Below, one piece after another: positions 25,616-34,367 of a stretch of DNA of 64,000 bases (position 1 is its first letter; every line of letters begins with the position of its first letter). The position numbers and the translations under genes were made by a program. The notes beneath the pieces are model-generated. The model saw only the letters and a program-made list of their open reading frames with translations, was not told the DNA's origin and did no database searches. The stretch is from Streptomyces barringtoniae. Its GTDB lineage: Bacteria; Actinomycetota; Actinomycetes; Streptomycetales; Streptomycetaceae. The DNA lies in contig NZ_JAJHNP010000007.1 in assembly GCF_020819595.1 (NCBI RefSeq), positions 310,001 through 374,000 of the forward strand. Direction: 5' to 3'.

Positions 25616-25828
25616 CTACTGCCGGACGCTGATGGCCTGGGAGGCCTGGGACTGGGCGACCGCGAACGGCGAGTACTGGTTCACCGCCATCGACTCGTTG
25701 TGGGCGTTCACGTGCGTGATCTTCTTCGAGACGGTCGTCGTCTTGGCGAAGTTGAACGAGAACTTGCCCAGCGCCTCGCGGCTGGGCAGTAGCTCGGCGG
25801 TCTCGGCGTCAAGCCAGTCGTTGTTCAT
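25616..25828 (-). CDS. RiPP-precursor-like 70-aa peptide B (paralogue of A)
   Basis: Same length as peptide A and aligned without gaps; 52 of 70 residues are identical. ATG 25828 is aligned with the start of copy A. Residues 17-29 (REALGKFSFNFAK) are unchanged, as are HNES (43-46), AVAQS (56-60) and ISV (66-68); copy A's Cys52 is Tyr here. Differences are mostly conservative (T/S, V/I, D/N, Y/F), showing selection on the protein. No protease gene is adjacent; an IS3 element lies just downstream, so the original neighbours may have been lost, or the RRE-M50 protein at 15-17 kb serves both. Confidence 0.8.
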   Translation of the reverse strand: MNNDWLDAETAELLPSREALGKFSFNFAKTTTVSKKITHVNAHNESMAVNQYSPFAVAQSQASQAISVRQ

Positions 25829-26008
25829 CAGGAGGCCTTTCATGAATGAAGGGATGTATGCGAAACAGGAGCCGGACCAGGCGGCGCCATCGCGGGAGCC
25901 GTAGGCCGGGCGCGACGGCGTCGCACGGATCCCGGACGGACGCTGTCACCCTGGGCGGCCGGGCCATGGGGAACATGCAGGCTTGCGCCAACCCCGCCGT
26001 CCGGAGTT

Positions 26009-26089
26009 TCTGGACGATTCGTCCAGAGGGCGTGGACGGTAGCCGAAAATGCACGGTCAGTGCAAACCGTCTATTTCCGACATTCGTTC
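26009..26089 (-). promoter_or_regulatory. Promoter, upstream box and operator of peptide B
   Basis: Minus strand: box GAACGAATGTCG (26078-26089), 12 bp, -35 TTGCAC (26060-26065), 18 bp, -10 TACCGT (26036-26041), then TCTGGACGAATCGTCCAGA (26009-26027), palindromic except for its central base. Element order, spacing and most bases match the peptide A promoter. Confidence 0.78.
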
Positions 26090-26954
26090 AGAAGTGCGTG
26101 TCTGTTCCATTCCTTGACTCTGGGCTCAACTGCGCGCCCCATGCCCCGCGGTGCGGCCGCCGCTCCTCCGCCGGGGCGACGGTGTGCACAGATGCGAGGG
26201 CAGCACCGGCGGGCCGGCCGGCCCCTTGCCCCGACCGCTTGCCCGGCGCCGAGGCATCGAGAACGCTCCCGTCCGGGAACCAGTGGCCGCAGCCGGCCAC
26301 GGACACTGTCATGAGGGCAGCGGTGGGGCCCCGGTTGCCCTCCACTGGAAGGCGCGCCGATACGCACCGCCGCCGAAGTTCCCCCTCGGGAGCCCCGGCT
26401 GGCGGCCCTGGACCCTCATCTCCCCTGTGCCGGAAAGCGCGCCGCACCGCCCGGGAGGCGCCCCGGCGACCCTCGCCTCTGCGCGGCCGCCGTGCAGCCG
26501 GCGGAAGGCGACACGCAGGAGCCCGGCGTGGTCTGCCGCCCGCGGATGGTCGGCAGGCGTCTTTCAGCGAGAAATGCACTCCATAAAAGTCGGGGCAGCA
26601 CCGAGAGTCGCCTCATCGGCTTCGCCATCAGGTCACCGCACACTTTCTCATCGCATGACTCCGAAAAACGCAGGGCAATTCAAGCGGCGTATTCACGACG
26701 ACGGACTCAATTCGTCGCCCGCTTGCGAACCGACCTGGCAGGCCGCGAAGTTCACCTGGGCGGGTGCCTTTTTCAGGGGTGGCGCGTATTTCCGCAAAGG
26801 GCCCGACAATACCGCTGAGCTGCCGTTTTCGATATCCCGCCCGGGAGGCTGCCGGATTGACGGTGACTCGGCCGCAATGAATTCCGCGTTATTTGATGTA
26901 GCTTCAGGCTCGGCACTAGGGCGAAACAGGCCCTGATGTTTGAAAGGAGATCAG
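26090..26954. other. Intergenic; leader of the His-rich protein at its end
   Basis: About 860 bases between two divergent genes. No credible gene. A minus-strand stretch near 26270-26300 (VAGCGHWFPDGSVLD) faintly recalls an alpha/beta-hydrolase tail. The last 350 bases are AT-richer and could contain the promoter of the next gene; TTGATG followed 18 bp later by TAGGGC near 26895-26925 is a candidate. Confidence 0.4.
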
Positions 26955-27260
26955 GTGAAGATCATTGCTAAGGCAGTAGCGGGCACGCTTTTGGCGGCCG
27001 CCGCTGTCATGGCGCCTCTCTCGATGGAGGCAGCCGCTGCCCCGGCGGCTGCCTCTGTGACGGCAGTGGCGCCCTCGTTCCACCCGGGCCACCACCACGC
27101 CTACGGGTACCGCCACGCCGGTGACTGGCGGCGGGACTGCGACGACGACCGCTACGACCGCTGGCGTCACCGCAACCACTGCCACGACGACGACTACTAC
27201 GGCTGGGACTGGTGCAGGTACGGCAACCACCACCGTGCCCCCTACTGGGACCGCGACTGA
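26955..27260 (+). CDS. Secreted His/Asp/Arg/Tyr-rich small protein
   Basis: 101-aa exported protein. GTG 26955 follows AAAGGAG by 5 nt. Residues 1-30 are a Sec signal (IIAKAVAGTLLAAAAVMAPLS, cleavage near AAA). The mature 70 residues are extraordinarily rich in His, Asp, Arg, Tyr and Trp (HPGHHHAYGYRHAGDW, DDDRYDRWRHRNHCHDDDYYGW) with three Cys. Such composition is typical of metal-binding or surface-associated proteins, but no family is recognised. A strong hairpin terminator follows directly, so it is monocistronic. Confidence 0.8.
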   Translation: MKIIAKAVAGTLLAAAAVMAPLSMEAAAAPAAASVTAVAPSFHPGHHHAYGYRHAGDWRRDCDDDRYDRWRHRNHCHDDDYYGWDWCRYGNHHRAPYWDRD

Positions 27261-27285
27261 CGTCGTCAGCCTGGACGATGTCCGC

Positions 27286-27320
27286 GCCGCCCGCTGTCAG
27301 GAACCCTGACCGCGGGCGGC
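27286..27320 (+). terminator. Strong hairpin terminator
   Basis: Outer arms GCCGCCCGC/GCGGGCGGC (9 bp), one mismatch, inner arms GTCAGG/CCTGAC (6 bp), loop AAC. It starts 25 bp after the stop of the His-rich protein gene. Confidence 0.8.
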
Positions 27321-27708
27321 CGGCGTTGTGACAGGGGAGAACATGCCCGCGCCGTCCGGCCGGGGACATGCCTTCACCTCACGTTCTCGGGCCGGTCGCC
27401 CTTTCCGGCACACCGAAACGAACATGTGCCGATGAGCCCGTCGAACACGTGCGACCGCCGACTACGCCGGTAAACCCGGCTGCCCGAATGCCGGCGGGAT
27501 GCAGCCGACGATTGCGTGGGTGAGCGCCTGGCAGGAGTAAGGATGGCTGGCGCTGTAGTTGCTGTTCGGTTCACGCGCCAAAGGGTGTCGCACAAGGCTG
27601 GGCCCGGGCAGGTCTGGGCCCACGAGTGAGGTTGTCATCGTGTCTTGGGTTGTGATCGGCATCGGGTTCTGGGACCGGTTGCGGTCTCGATCCTGTAGGA
27701 CTGCCGAT
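27321..27708. other. Intergenic, no supported gene
   Basis: About 390 bases between a terminator and a transposase relic; no gene or repeat recognised. Confidence 0.45.
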
Positions 27709-27930
27709 GTGAGTCGTCCGCAACCGGCGGATGAGCAACGGGAGTTCATCGAGCCGTTCCTGCCGATAAGCAGGTTCGGTCCGTATCCCGAACGGCTGCG
27801 GGAGCAGGTCGAGGGGTGATCTGACGGTTCCGTACCGGCAGGCAGTGGCGGGAGTTGCCCGAGCGGCTCGGTGCCTGGCAGACCGTCTGCAACCGGTTTG
27901 TCCAATGGTGGGACGCGACCCGCAATGTTG
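27709..27930 (+). pseudogene. IS5-type transposase N-terminal fragment
   Basis: GTG 27709 starts SRPQPADEQREFIEPFLPISRFGPYPERLREQVEG and then stops. In the next frame the protein continues as FRTGRQWRELPERLGAWQTVCNRFVQWWDA. This is the DUF4096 N-terminal domain of IS5-type transposases broken by a frameshift; the DDE domain is absent. Confidence 0.8.
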
Positions 27931-27985
27931 GTACTCGTGCAGAGTTCCGTCCGTCACTCGCGTCGACGGGCCTGCACGTTCGCGA

Positions 27986-28212
27986 ACTCCCCTGATCCGG
28001 GCGGTGCCGGAGCGCGGCGAGCAGCGCGCGGTCGGGCCAGGTGAGGTTGGGCTTGTCGATCTGCCGCTGCGGCACGGCCAGTTGGTGGCGCAGTGCCAGG
28101 ATCTCGGCGTCCTCGTCTCGCTCGCCCATCGGCAGGAGTCGGATCAAGGTGAACACGCCCGTCAGGGCCGGGTAAGGCAGTCGCAGCCGCACCGGACCAT
28201 CCGGGCGTCGCC
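27986..28212 (-). pseudogene. Integrase-core transposase N-terminal fragment
   Basis: ERDEDAEILALRHQLAVPQRQIDKPNLTWPDRALLAAL matches the N-terminal region of streptomycete integrase-core (IS481/IS3-like) transposases, preceded by a hydrophobic stretch LTGVFTLIRLLP seen in the same proteins. The frame then degenerates. Different relics of the same transposase type are at 37860-38290 and 42085-42480. Confidence 0.7.
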
Positions 28213-28324
28213 CGGAGCCAGTGGGCAATCAGCGAGCGAGGCCCCCCGTCGTCACCCCTGACCGGCAGGGACTCACGACAGTGCTCACGCGCGTTCTGAC
28301 CAGCACGGATGAGGTTACCGGCAC

Positions 28325-29023
28325 CTACAGGGCCGGCGGTCGGTCCAGGCTGCTCAGCAGCGTTCGGCCCTCCTCCCGGGCGGCGGCCACCGCCGGCTCT
28401 CCGAGCCCGCACAGGCGCAGGCACGACGACGCGATGGCCTCGGTGTCAGCCGCATCCGGCTCACGGGAGCGCCGTATCTGGATGACAACCTCCACCAGCT
28501 GGATCAGCAGTTCACCGAGCCGCTCGGCGGGCAGGCCGCGCGCGACGTCCTCGGTCGCCGCCAGGGCGCCCAGCGTGCCGTAGCTCGACTGCAGACGGCC
28601 CCGCTCGGTCCGGAAGGCGTCGAACCGCTCGGCCCGTACTTCCGGCAGCAGATAGAGCGTGCCGATGTTGTACGGAGTGCGGGAGAGGGTGCGTACGTCC
28701 ATGGCGGCCACGGCGTAGAGTGCGGCGGCCGCATCCGCTTGCTCGGGCACCAGGGCCCGGATCCGGTCCACCATCTGCAGACTGGGCCGGACGGACGTCG
28801 CCAGCAGCTCGGCGAGGATCTCCTCCTTGGTGGCGAAGTGGTAGTAGAGCGAGGCCTGCCTGATGCCGACCCGCTCCGCGATCATGCGGGTGCTGGTGCT
28901 GGTGATCCCATGGTCGACGAAGAGCGCCCCGGCGGCGTCGAGGATCTCTTCCCGGGCGGAGGTGCCGGGGTCGGACGGCGGCGTGTGCCGGGGCCTGCCT
29001 TGACGGGGACGCGTCGTCGTCAT
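28325..29023 (-). CDS. TetR-family repressor of the guanidine/urea operon
   Basis: 232-aa regulator, last gene of the six-gene unit, 41 bp after the allophanate hydrolase gene. N-terminal HTH: REEILDAAGALFVDHGITSTSTRMIAERVGIRQASLYYHFATKEEILAELL. The C-terminal ligand domain is unique to the subfamily and contains RTPYNIGTLYLLPEVRAERFDAFR. TetR genes are a normal companion of urea-amidolyase-type operons. A TetR-like inverted repeat (37770-37791) in front of the first gene of the operon is the likely operator, giving negative autoregulation of the whole unit. The inducer is not known from sequence. Confidence 0.88.
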   Translation of the reverse strand: MTTTRPRQGRPRHTPPSDPGTSAREEILDAAGALFVDHGITSTSTRMIAERVGIRQASLYYHFATKEEILAELLATSVRPSLQMVDRIRALVPEQADAAAALYAVAAMDVRTLSRTPYNIGTLYLLPEVRAERFDAFRTERGRLQSSYGTLGALAATEDVARGLPAERLGELLIQLVEVVIQIRRSREPDAADTEAIASSCLRLCGLGEPAVAAAREEGRTLLSSLDRPPAL

Positions 29024-29064
29024 GGCCCCATCCTGCCACCAGGTATCCGCCCGGCGGCCTCCGG

Positions 29065-30777
29065 TCACGCGGACACCGTGTACGCCCGCCAGCCGCCGAA
29101 GCGGGTGATGTCGGGCGCGCCCTCGACGGCGTACGGCTCGACGAGGAAGCCGCAGACCTGCCGCCCGTCGGCCAGTTCGACGGTGCCGATGGTCATCGGC
29201 GCGGGCACGGCGGCCGTGAACGCCCCGAACCCGGCAGCGGGCAGCCGCCAGATCTCGCCCTCGACGCCCGGCCGCGCGTCGTCGCCTGACGCCGTGGCGT
29301 GACCCGCCCCGGCGCCGGCGTCCCGCGCGCCCTCGGTGACCCGGAGCAGGCCGGGCTTGGGCGGCTCGGTGGCCAGGGCGTACAGCCGGTAGCCGCCTGC
29401 GGTGCGGGCCGGGCCGACCAATGTGGCGCCGGCTTGCACCAACTGGGCATTGAGCGGCTGACCGGTGAGGTGGGCGCCGACCACGAACAGGTCGAGCCCG
29501 GGGTTGGCGAACCGCTCGGCCAGCGCGGCCAGGGCGCGGTCGGAGAAGGCCGGTCCGGTGAACATCGCGCCGAACGGCAGGCCGTCCACGAACCCGGCGG
29601 GAACGGCGAGCGAGGCGCAGTCCAGCAGGTTGGCGAAGTTGGTGAACCGTCCCAACCGGGCGTTGGCGCCGACCGGGTCGGCCGCCACCTCGTCGAGGGT
29701 GGGATGCCAGGTGGTGGTCGGCGTCAGGAGAGCTGTACAGCCGTCGAGCACCGCGCGTCCGGCGGCGCCGAGCGCGGCGAGCCTGGCGGCGTCGGCGGCC
29801 CAGTCGGCGGCGGTCTTCTCCCGGCCTGCCAGCACGATGGCGGCGACGGTCGGATCGAGGTCCGCCCCGATCAGGTCGCGGTGCTTCTCCAGATGCGCGC
29901 CCACGGCGGCGTACCGCTCGGCGACGAACGCGCCGCCGTACAGCAGGTCCGCGGCCTGAAGCAGCGGGGTGATGTCGGTTTCGACGATCTCCGCCCCGGT
30001 GCCCGCCATGCGGGCGACGGCGGCGTCGAAGGCTTCGCGCCAGCCGTCGGCCATGCCGGTCAGATGCTCCCCGGCCGGTACGGCGATCCGCGGGCGCGCG
30101 GGGGGCGGCGGAAGCTGGGTGCCGGTGCGGGAGAGCGGATCGGCCGGATCGGGGCCTTCGACGAACTCCGCGGCGGTGCGGACGAGTTGCAGATCGCGGG
30201 CGAAGACGGTCACGCAGTCGAGCGTGTAGCAGGCGGGGACCACGCCGGTCACGGGCACCAGGCCCTTGGTGGGCTTGACGCCGACGATGCCGTTGAGGGC
30301 GGCGGGCACCCGCCCGGAGCCGGCCGTGTCCGTGCCGAGCGCGATGTCGGCGATGCCCAGCGCCACCGCGACGGCGGATCCGGAGGACGACCCGCCGGAG
30401 ATACGGGCCGTGTCCCAGGCGTTGCGCACCGCGCCGTAGGGGCTGCGGGTGCCGACCAGGCCGGTGGCGAACTGGTCCAGGTTGGTCTTGCCGAGCACCA
30501 CCGCGCCGGCCGCGCGCAGCCGCGCCACCGCGGGCGCGTCGGCCTGCGGTTCGTAGGCGTACGACGGGGCGCCCGCGGTGGTGGGGAGGCCGGCCACGTC
30601 GATGTTGTCCTTGACGGCCACCACCAGGCCGGCCAGCGGCAGCGCCGTGTCGACTCCGGCCGCCTCGGCGAGCACCTCCTCGCGTGGTCTGAGGTGGATC
30701 CAGATCTCGGGCCGGCCGACGTCCTCGATCCGGTCGTAGGAGGCCTGGACGCGGGCGGCCGGTGTCATGGCGTTCAT
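29065..30777 (-). CDS. atzF: Allophanate hydrolase
   Basis: 570-aa amidase-signature enzyme that converts allophanate to ammonia and CO2, the last step after urea or guanidine carboxylation. The Ser-cisSer-Lys triad is visible: Lys56 in VAVKDNID, Ser131 in SGGSSSGSA and Ser154 in GTDTAGSGRVPAA. The substrate-pocket block VGVKPTKGLVPVTGVVPACYTLDCVTVFAR is typical of allophanate hydrolases. The C-terminal domain (from about 455) with AGFGAFTAAVPAPMTIGTVELADGRQVCGFLVEPYAV is the allophanate-hydrolase-specific one. Its ATG overlaps the stop of the carboxylase (ATGA), so the two are co-translated. Confidence 0.95.
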   Translation of the reverse strand: MNAMTPAARVQASYDRIEDVGRPEIWIHLRPREEVLAEAAGVDTALPLAGLVVAVKDNIDVAGLPTTAGAPSYAYEPQADAPAVARLRAAGAVVLGKTNLDQFATGLVGTRSPYGAVRNAWDTARISGGSSSGSAVAVALGIADIALGTDTAGSGRVPAALNGIVGVKPTKGLVPVTGVVPACYTLDCVTVFARDLQLVRTAAEFVEGPDPADPLSRTGTQLPPPPARPRIAVPAGEHLTGMADGWREAFDAAVARMAGTGAEIVETDITPLLQAADLLYGGAFVAERYAAVGAHLEKHRDLIGADLDPTVAAIVLAGREKTAADWAADAARLAALGAAGRAVLDGCTALLTPTTTWHPTLDEVAADPVGANARLGRFTNFANLLDCASLAVPAGFVDGLPFGAMFTGPAFSDRALAALAERFANPGLDLFVVGAHLTGQPLNAQLVQAGATLVGPARTAGGYRLYALATEPPKPGLLRVTEGARDAGAGAGHATASGDDARPGVEGEIWRLPAAGFGAFTAAVPAPMTIGTVELADGRQVCGFLVEPYAVEGAPDITRFGGWRAYTVSA

Positions 30778-33700
30778 GCCCGCACCGCCGCGAGGATCTG
30801 GCCGGGGGCGACCTGTTCCCCGGGCTTGACGTAGATCTCCAGCAGTGTCCCGGCGGTGGGGGCGTTCACGGTGGACTCCATTTTCATCGCCTCCAGGGAG
30901 AGGATCGCATCGCCGCTCGCGATGGTGGCGCCCGGCTCGGCGGCGATCTGCCAGACGGTGGCGGTGTACGGCGCGGTGACCGGGACCGCCCCGTCCGGCA
31001 GGGTGACGGCAGCAGTGGCGGTCACGGGTTCGGGATCGTCGGCGCGGTCGAACTCTCCCGCGGCTCGCCAGCGTTGCTTCTCGGCCTCGAAGGCGGTGCT
31101 CTGCCGCCGGCGGAACGCGGCGATCGAGTCGGCCTCCGCGGCGAGGAAGGCGTTGTACTCGGCGATCGAGAAGGTGCCCTCCTCGGTCGGGAAGTCACCG
31201 CGCCCGGCGTCGGTCTCGGCCCGCAGTTCGAGCAGTTCCTCCGCGGTGACGGGATACCACTCGATGCGGTCGAAGAAGCGCAGCGCCCACGGCGAGTCCT
31301 GGAACAGGCCGCCCGTGCGGAACCGGTTCCAGATCTGCACGGTGCGGCCGACGAACTGGTAGCCGCCGGGGCCTTCCATGCCGTAGATGCACAAGTAGGC
31401 GCCGCCGATGCCGACGGAGTTCTCCGCGGTCCAGGTGCGGGCCGGGTTGTACTTGGTGGTCACCAGGCGGTGCCGTGGGTCGAGCGGGGTGGCGACGGGG
31501 GCGCCGAGATAGACGTCGCCGAGGCCGAGCACCAGGTAGGAGGCGTCGAAAACGGTGCGGTAGACGTCGTCGGCGGTCCGAAGGCCGTTGACCCGGCGGA
31601 TGAACTCGATGTTCCACGGGCACCACGGGGCGTCGTCGCGCACCCCGGCCATGTACCGCTCGATGGCGAGGCGGGTCGCCGGGTCGTCCCAGCTGAGCGG
31701 CAGCCGCACCGTGCGGGAGGGGACCACCAGTTCGTCGCTGGGCGGGACTTCGTCCTCGAGCTCGCGCAGCAGGGCGGTGAGGTCACGGGCCTTCAGCCGG
31801 CGGGCGTCGGTGTGGATCTGGAGGGAGCGGATGCCCGGGGTGACGTCGAGGACGCCGTCGGGCGCGTGCGCGGCGAGCGTCTCCTGCAGGGCGTGGACCC
31901 GCATCCTCAGGCCGAGGTCGAGCACCATGGGGCCGTACTCGACCAGGACGTTGTCGTCGCCGTCCCGGCGGTAGGTGACGGCGGGGCGGGCATCGGTGGC
32001 CTCCAGGCGGCCGAGTACGCCGTCGTCGCCGTCTCCGCCCGTGCTGATCAGCGTGGGGGAGGAGCGGCGGGCATCGAGGGCGGCCGCCTCGGCTTCCCTG
32101 ACCGGTACGAAGCGGACGGTGTCGCCGGGGCGGAGCTGGCCGAGCTTCCACAGTTCGCCGCTGGCGACCACCGCGGGGCAGACGAACCCGCCGAGGGACG
32201 GCCCGTCGGGGCCCAGGATGATCGGCGTGTCGCCGGTGAAGTCGAGGGCACCCACCGCGTACGGCGTGTCGTGGATGTTGGAGGGGTGCAGGCCCGCCTC
32301 ACCGCCGTCCTGGCGGGCCCACCGCGGCTTGGGCCCGATCAGGCGGACGCCGGTGCGGGCCGAGTTGTGGTGGACCTTGTAGTCGGTGGCGTAGAGGGTG
32401 TCGATGTCGTCGCGGGTGAAGAACTCGGGCGCCGCGTGCGGTCCTTCGGTGACACCGATCTGCCAGTGCGAGGTGATCGCCGGCCGGCGCTCGGACGGGG
32501 TCGGGCCGCCGCCGGCCGCCGCCGAAGCTCCGGGTCGCAGCACATCCCCGGCGCGCAGCGCCCGACCGCCGTGCCCGCCGAAGCCGCCGAGGGTGAAGGT
32601 GGAGGCGCTGCCCAGGTATTCGGGTACGTCGATGCCGCCCCGGACGGCCACATAGCTGCGCAGGCCCGGCCCACGGCAGGCGCCGAGCACCAGGGTGGCG
32701 CCGGCCCCGACCGTGACCGGCTCCCACAGGGCTGCCGCGCTGCCGTCGACCGTGACCGGTACGGGGGCGCCGGTGACGGCGACCACGGTGGCGGCCGAGA
32801 AGCGCAGGGTCAGCCCGCCCGCGGTGACCTCCAGGCCAGGCGCCTGAGCCGGGTTTCCGACGGCCAGATTCGCCTCGGCGAAGGAGACGGCGTCGAAGGG
32901 GCCGCTCGGCGGTACGCCCACGTGCCAGTAGCCGAGCCGGCCCGGGAGGTCCTGGACGGTGGTCATCGCGCCCGGCACCAGGACGTCGATGCGCGGCTCG
33001 GGGTCGACGGTGGTGGCGAGCGTGCTGGTGCTGTGCACCGCCTTGCGCACCTCGGCCCGCGAGGTCAGCTCGCGCAGCAGGCCCAGGTTGGTGACGATGC
33101 CGTCGATCCGGCTCGCGGCCAGGGCCTGGCCGAGCACGTCGAACGCGGCGTCCCGGGTGGGGCCCTTCGCGATCACCTTGGCGAGCATGGGGTCGTAGTA
33201 CGGCGAGACCTCCAGACCGGTTTCGGCAAAGCCGTCGACGCGCACGCCGGGCATGTCGTCGGCGCCCTGGCCGGGGAAGGCCGCCCGGGTGATCAGGCCC
33301 GAGGACGGCAGCGAGTCCTTGCCGGGGTCCTCGGCGTAGACGCGAGCCTCCACGGCATGCCCGGCGGGCGTCCACTCCCGCTCGAACACCGTGTCCTCGA
33401 CCCTTCCGTCGCGGGCCAGGGCGAGCATCAGTTCGACGAGATCGACGCCGTACGCCTCCTCGGTCACCGGATGCTCGACCTGGAGACGGGTGTTGACCTC
33501 CAGGAAGGCGGCCTCCTCGCGCGTGGGGTCGTAGACGAACTCCACGGTCCCCGCGCCCCGGTAGCCGACCGAGGCGAGCAGCCGCCGCGAGGAGTCGTGC
33601 AGCAGTGCCCGCACATGAGGAGGCAGGGCCGGGGCCGGGGCCTCCTCGATCACCTTCTGGTTGCGGCGCTGCAACGAGCAGTCCCGGTCGCCGAAGACGG

Positions 33701-34367
33701 CGATCCGGCCGGTGCCGTCGCCGAAGACCTGCACCTCGACATGGCGGGCGGGGCGCACGAGGCGCTCCAGGAACACCCCGGCGGACCCGAAGTTGGACTC
33801 CGCGAGCGCCGCGACGCGGGCGAAGGCCCCGCGCACCTCATCGGCGGTGGCGCAGGCCTGCATGCCGATGCCGCCGCCACCGCCGGTGGCCTTGACCATC
33901 ACGGGCAGCCCGATCGAGGAGGCCGCGGTGACGGCCTCCTCGGCGCTTGCCAGCAGTTCCGTCCCGGCCAGCAGCGGCACTCCGGCGGCCTTGGCCAGGG
34001 CGCGTGCGGTGTGCTTCTCACCGAAGGCGGTGATCTGGTCCGCGGTCGGTCCCGCGAAACGCAGACCGGCCCCCTCGACGGCACGGGCGAAGGCGGTGTT
34101 CTCGGAGAGGAAGCCGTAGCCGGGGTGGATGATGCCCGCGCCCTGGGCGAGCGCGGCCTCGATGATCGCCTCGCCGCGCAGATACGACGCGCGGGCGGGC
34201 GCCGGACCGAGGCGGACCGCGTGGTCGGCCTCGCGGACGTGCGGGGCGGCCCGGTCGGCGTCGGAGAAGACGGCGACGGTGCCCAGGCCCATCCTCCTGG
34301 CGGTGCGGATCACACGGCGGGCTATCTCACCGCGGTTGGCGACGAGAACGGCGGTGGGGCGGGTCAC
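30774..34367 (-). CDS. uca: Urea carboxylase / guanidine carboxylase (biotin enzyme)
   Basis: 1197-aa multidomain biotin carboxylase. Residues 1-450 are the biotin carboxylase half: ANRGEIARRVIRTARRMG, ATP-grasp KATGGGGGIGM, EVNTRLQVEHPVTE. About 460-1010 hold the two carboxyltransferase modules (AHS2 with DLPGRLGYWHVGVPPSGP and GEAGLHPSNIHD; AHS1 with EYGPMVLDLGLRMRVHAL, WCPWNIEFIRRVNGL and LRFFDRIEWYPV). The C-terminal biotin carrier ends with SLEAMKMES, biotinyl Lys1162. Enzymes in operons with two UAAP/DUF1989 proteins have been shown to carboxylate guanidine rather than urea, so guanidine carboxylase is the likelier activity here; the substrate residue must be checked by alignment. Start ATG overlaps the UAAP2 stop. 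Confidence 0.94.
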   Translation of the reverse strand: MTRPTAVLVANRGEIARRVIRTARRMGLGTVAVFSDADRAAPHVREADHAVRLGPAPARASYLRGEAIIEAALAQGAGIIHPGYGFLSENTAFARAVEGAGLRFAGPTADQITAFGEKHTARALAKAAGVPLLAGTELLASAEEAVTAASSIGLPVMVKATGGGGGIGMQACATADEVRGAFARVAALAESNFGSAGVFLERLVRPARHVEVQVFGDGTGRIAVFGDRDCSLQRRNQKVIEEAPAPALPPHVRALLHDSSRRLLASVGYRGAGTVEFVYDPTREEAAFLEVNTRLQVEHPVTEEAYGVDLVELMLALARDGRVEDTVFEREWTPAGHAVEARVYAEDPGKDSLPSSGLITRAAFPGQGADDMPGVRVDGFAETGLEVSPYYDPMLAKVIAKGPTRDAAFDVLGQALAASRIDGIVTNLGLLRELTSRAEVRKAVHSTSTLATTVDPEPRIDVLVPGAMTTVQDLPGRLGYWHVGVPPSGPFDAVSFAEANLAVGNPAQAPGLEVTAGGLTLRFSAATVVAVTGAPVPVTVDGSAAALWEPVTVGAGATLVLGACRGPGLRSYVAVRGGIDVPEYLGSASTFTLGGFGGHGGRALRAGDVLRPGASAAAGGGPTPSERRPAITSHWQIGVTEGPHAAPEFFTRDDIDTLYATDYKVHHNSARTGVRLIGPKPRWARQDGGEAGLHPSNIHDTPYAVGALDFTGDTPIILGPDGPSLGGFVCPAVVASGELWKLGQLRPGDTVRFVPVREAEAAALDARRSSPTLISTGGDGDDGVLGRLEATDARPAVTYRRDGDDNVLVEYGPMVLDLGLRMRVHALQETLAAHAPDGVLDVTPGIRSLQIHTDARRLKARDLTALLRELEDEVPPSDELVVPSRTVRLPLSWDDPATRLAIERYMAGVRDDAPWCPWNIEFIRRVNGLRTADDVYRTVFDASYLVLGLGDVYLGAPVATPLDPRHRLVTTKYNPARTWTAENSVGIGGAYLCIYGMEGPGGYQFVGRTVQIWNRFRTGGLFQDSPWALRFFDRIEWYPVTAEELLELRAETDAGRGDFPTEEGTFSIAEYNAFLAAEADSIAAFRRRQSTAFEAEKQRWRAAGEFDRADDPEPVTATAAVTLPDGAVPVTAPYTATVWQIAAEPGATIASGDAILSLEAMKMESTVNAPTAGTLLEIYVKPGEQVAPGQILAAVRA

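Noticed and set aside
26088..26579. 163-codon minus-strand frame upstream of peptide B
   Set aside because: Arg/Pro/Gly-rich, no RBS, runs through the peptide B promoter region; one faint hydrolase-like motif is not enough.
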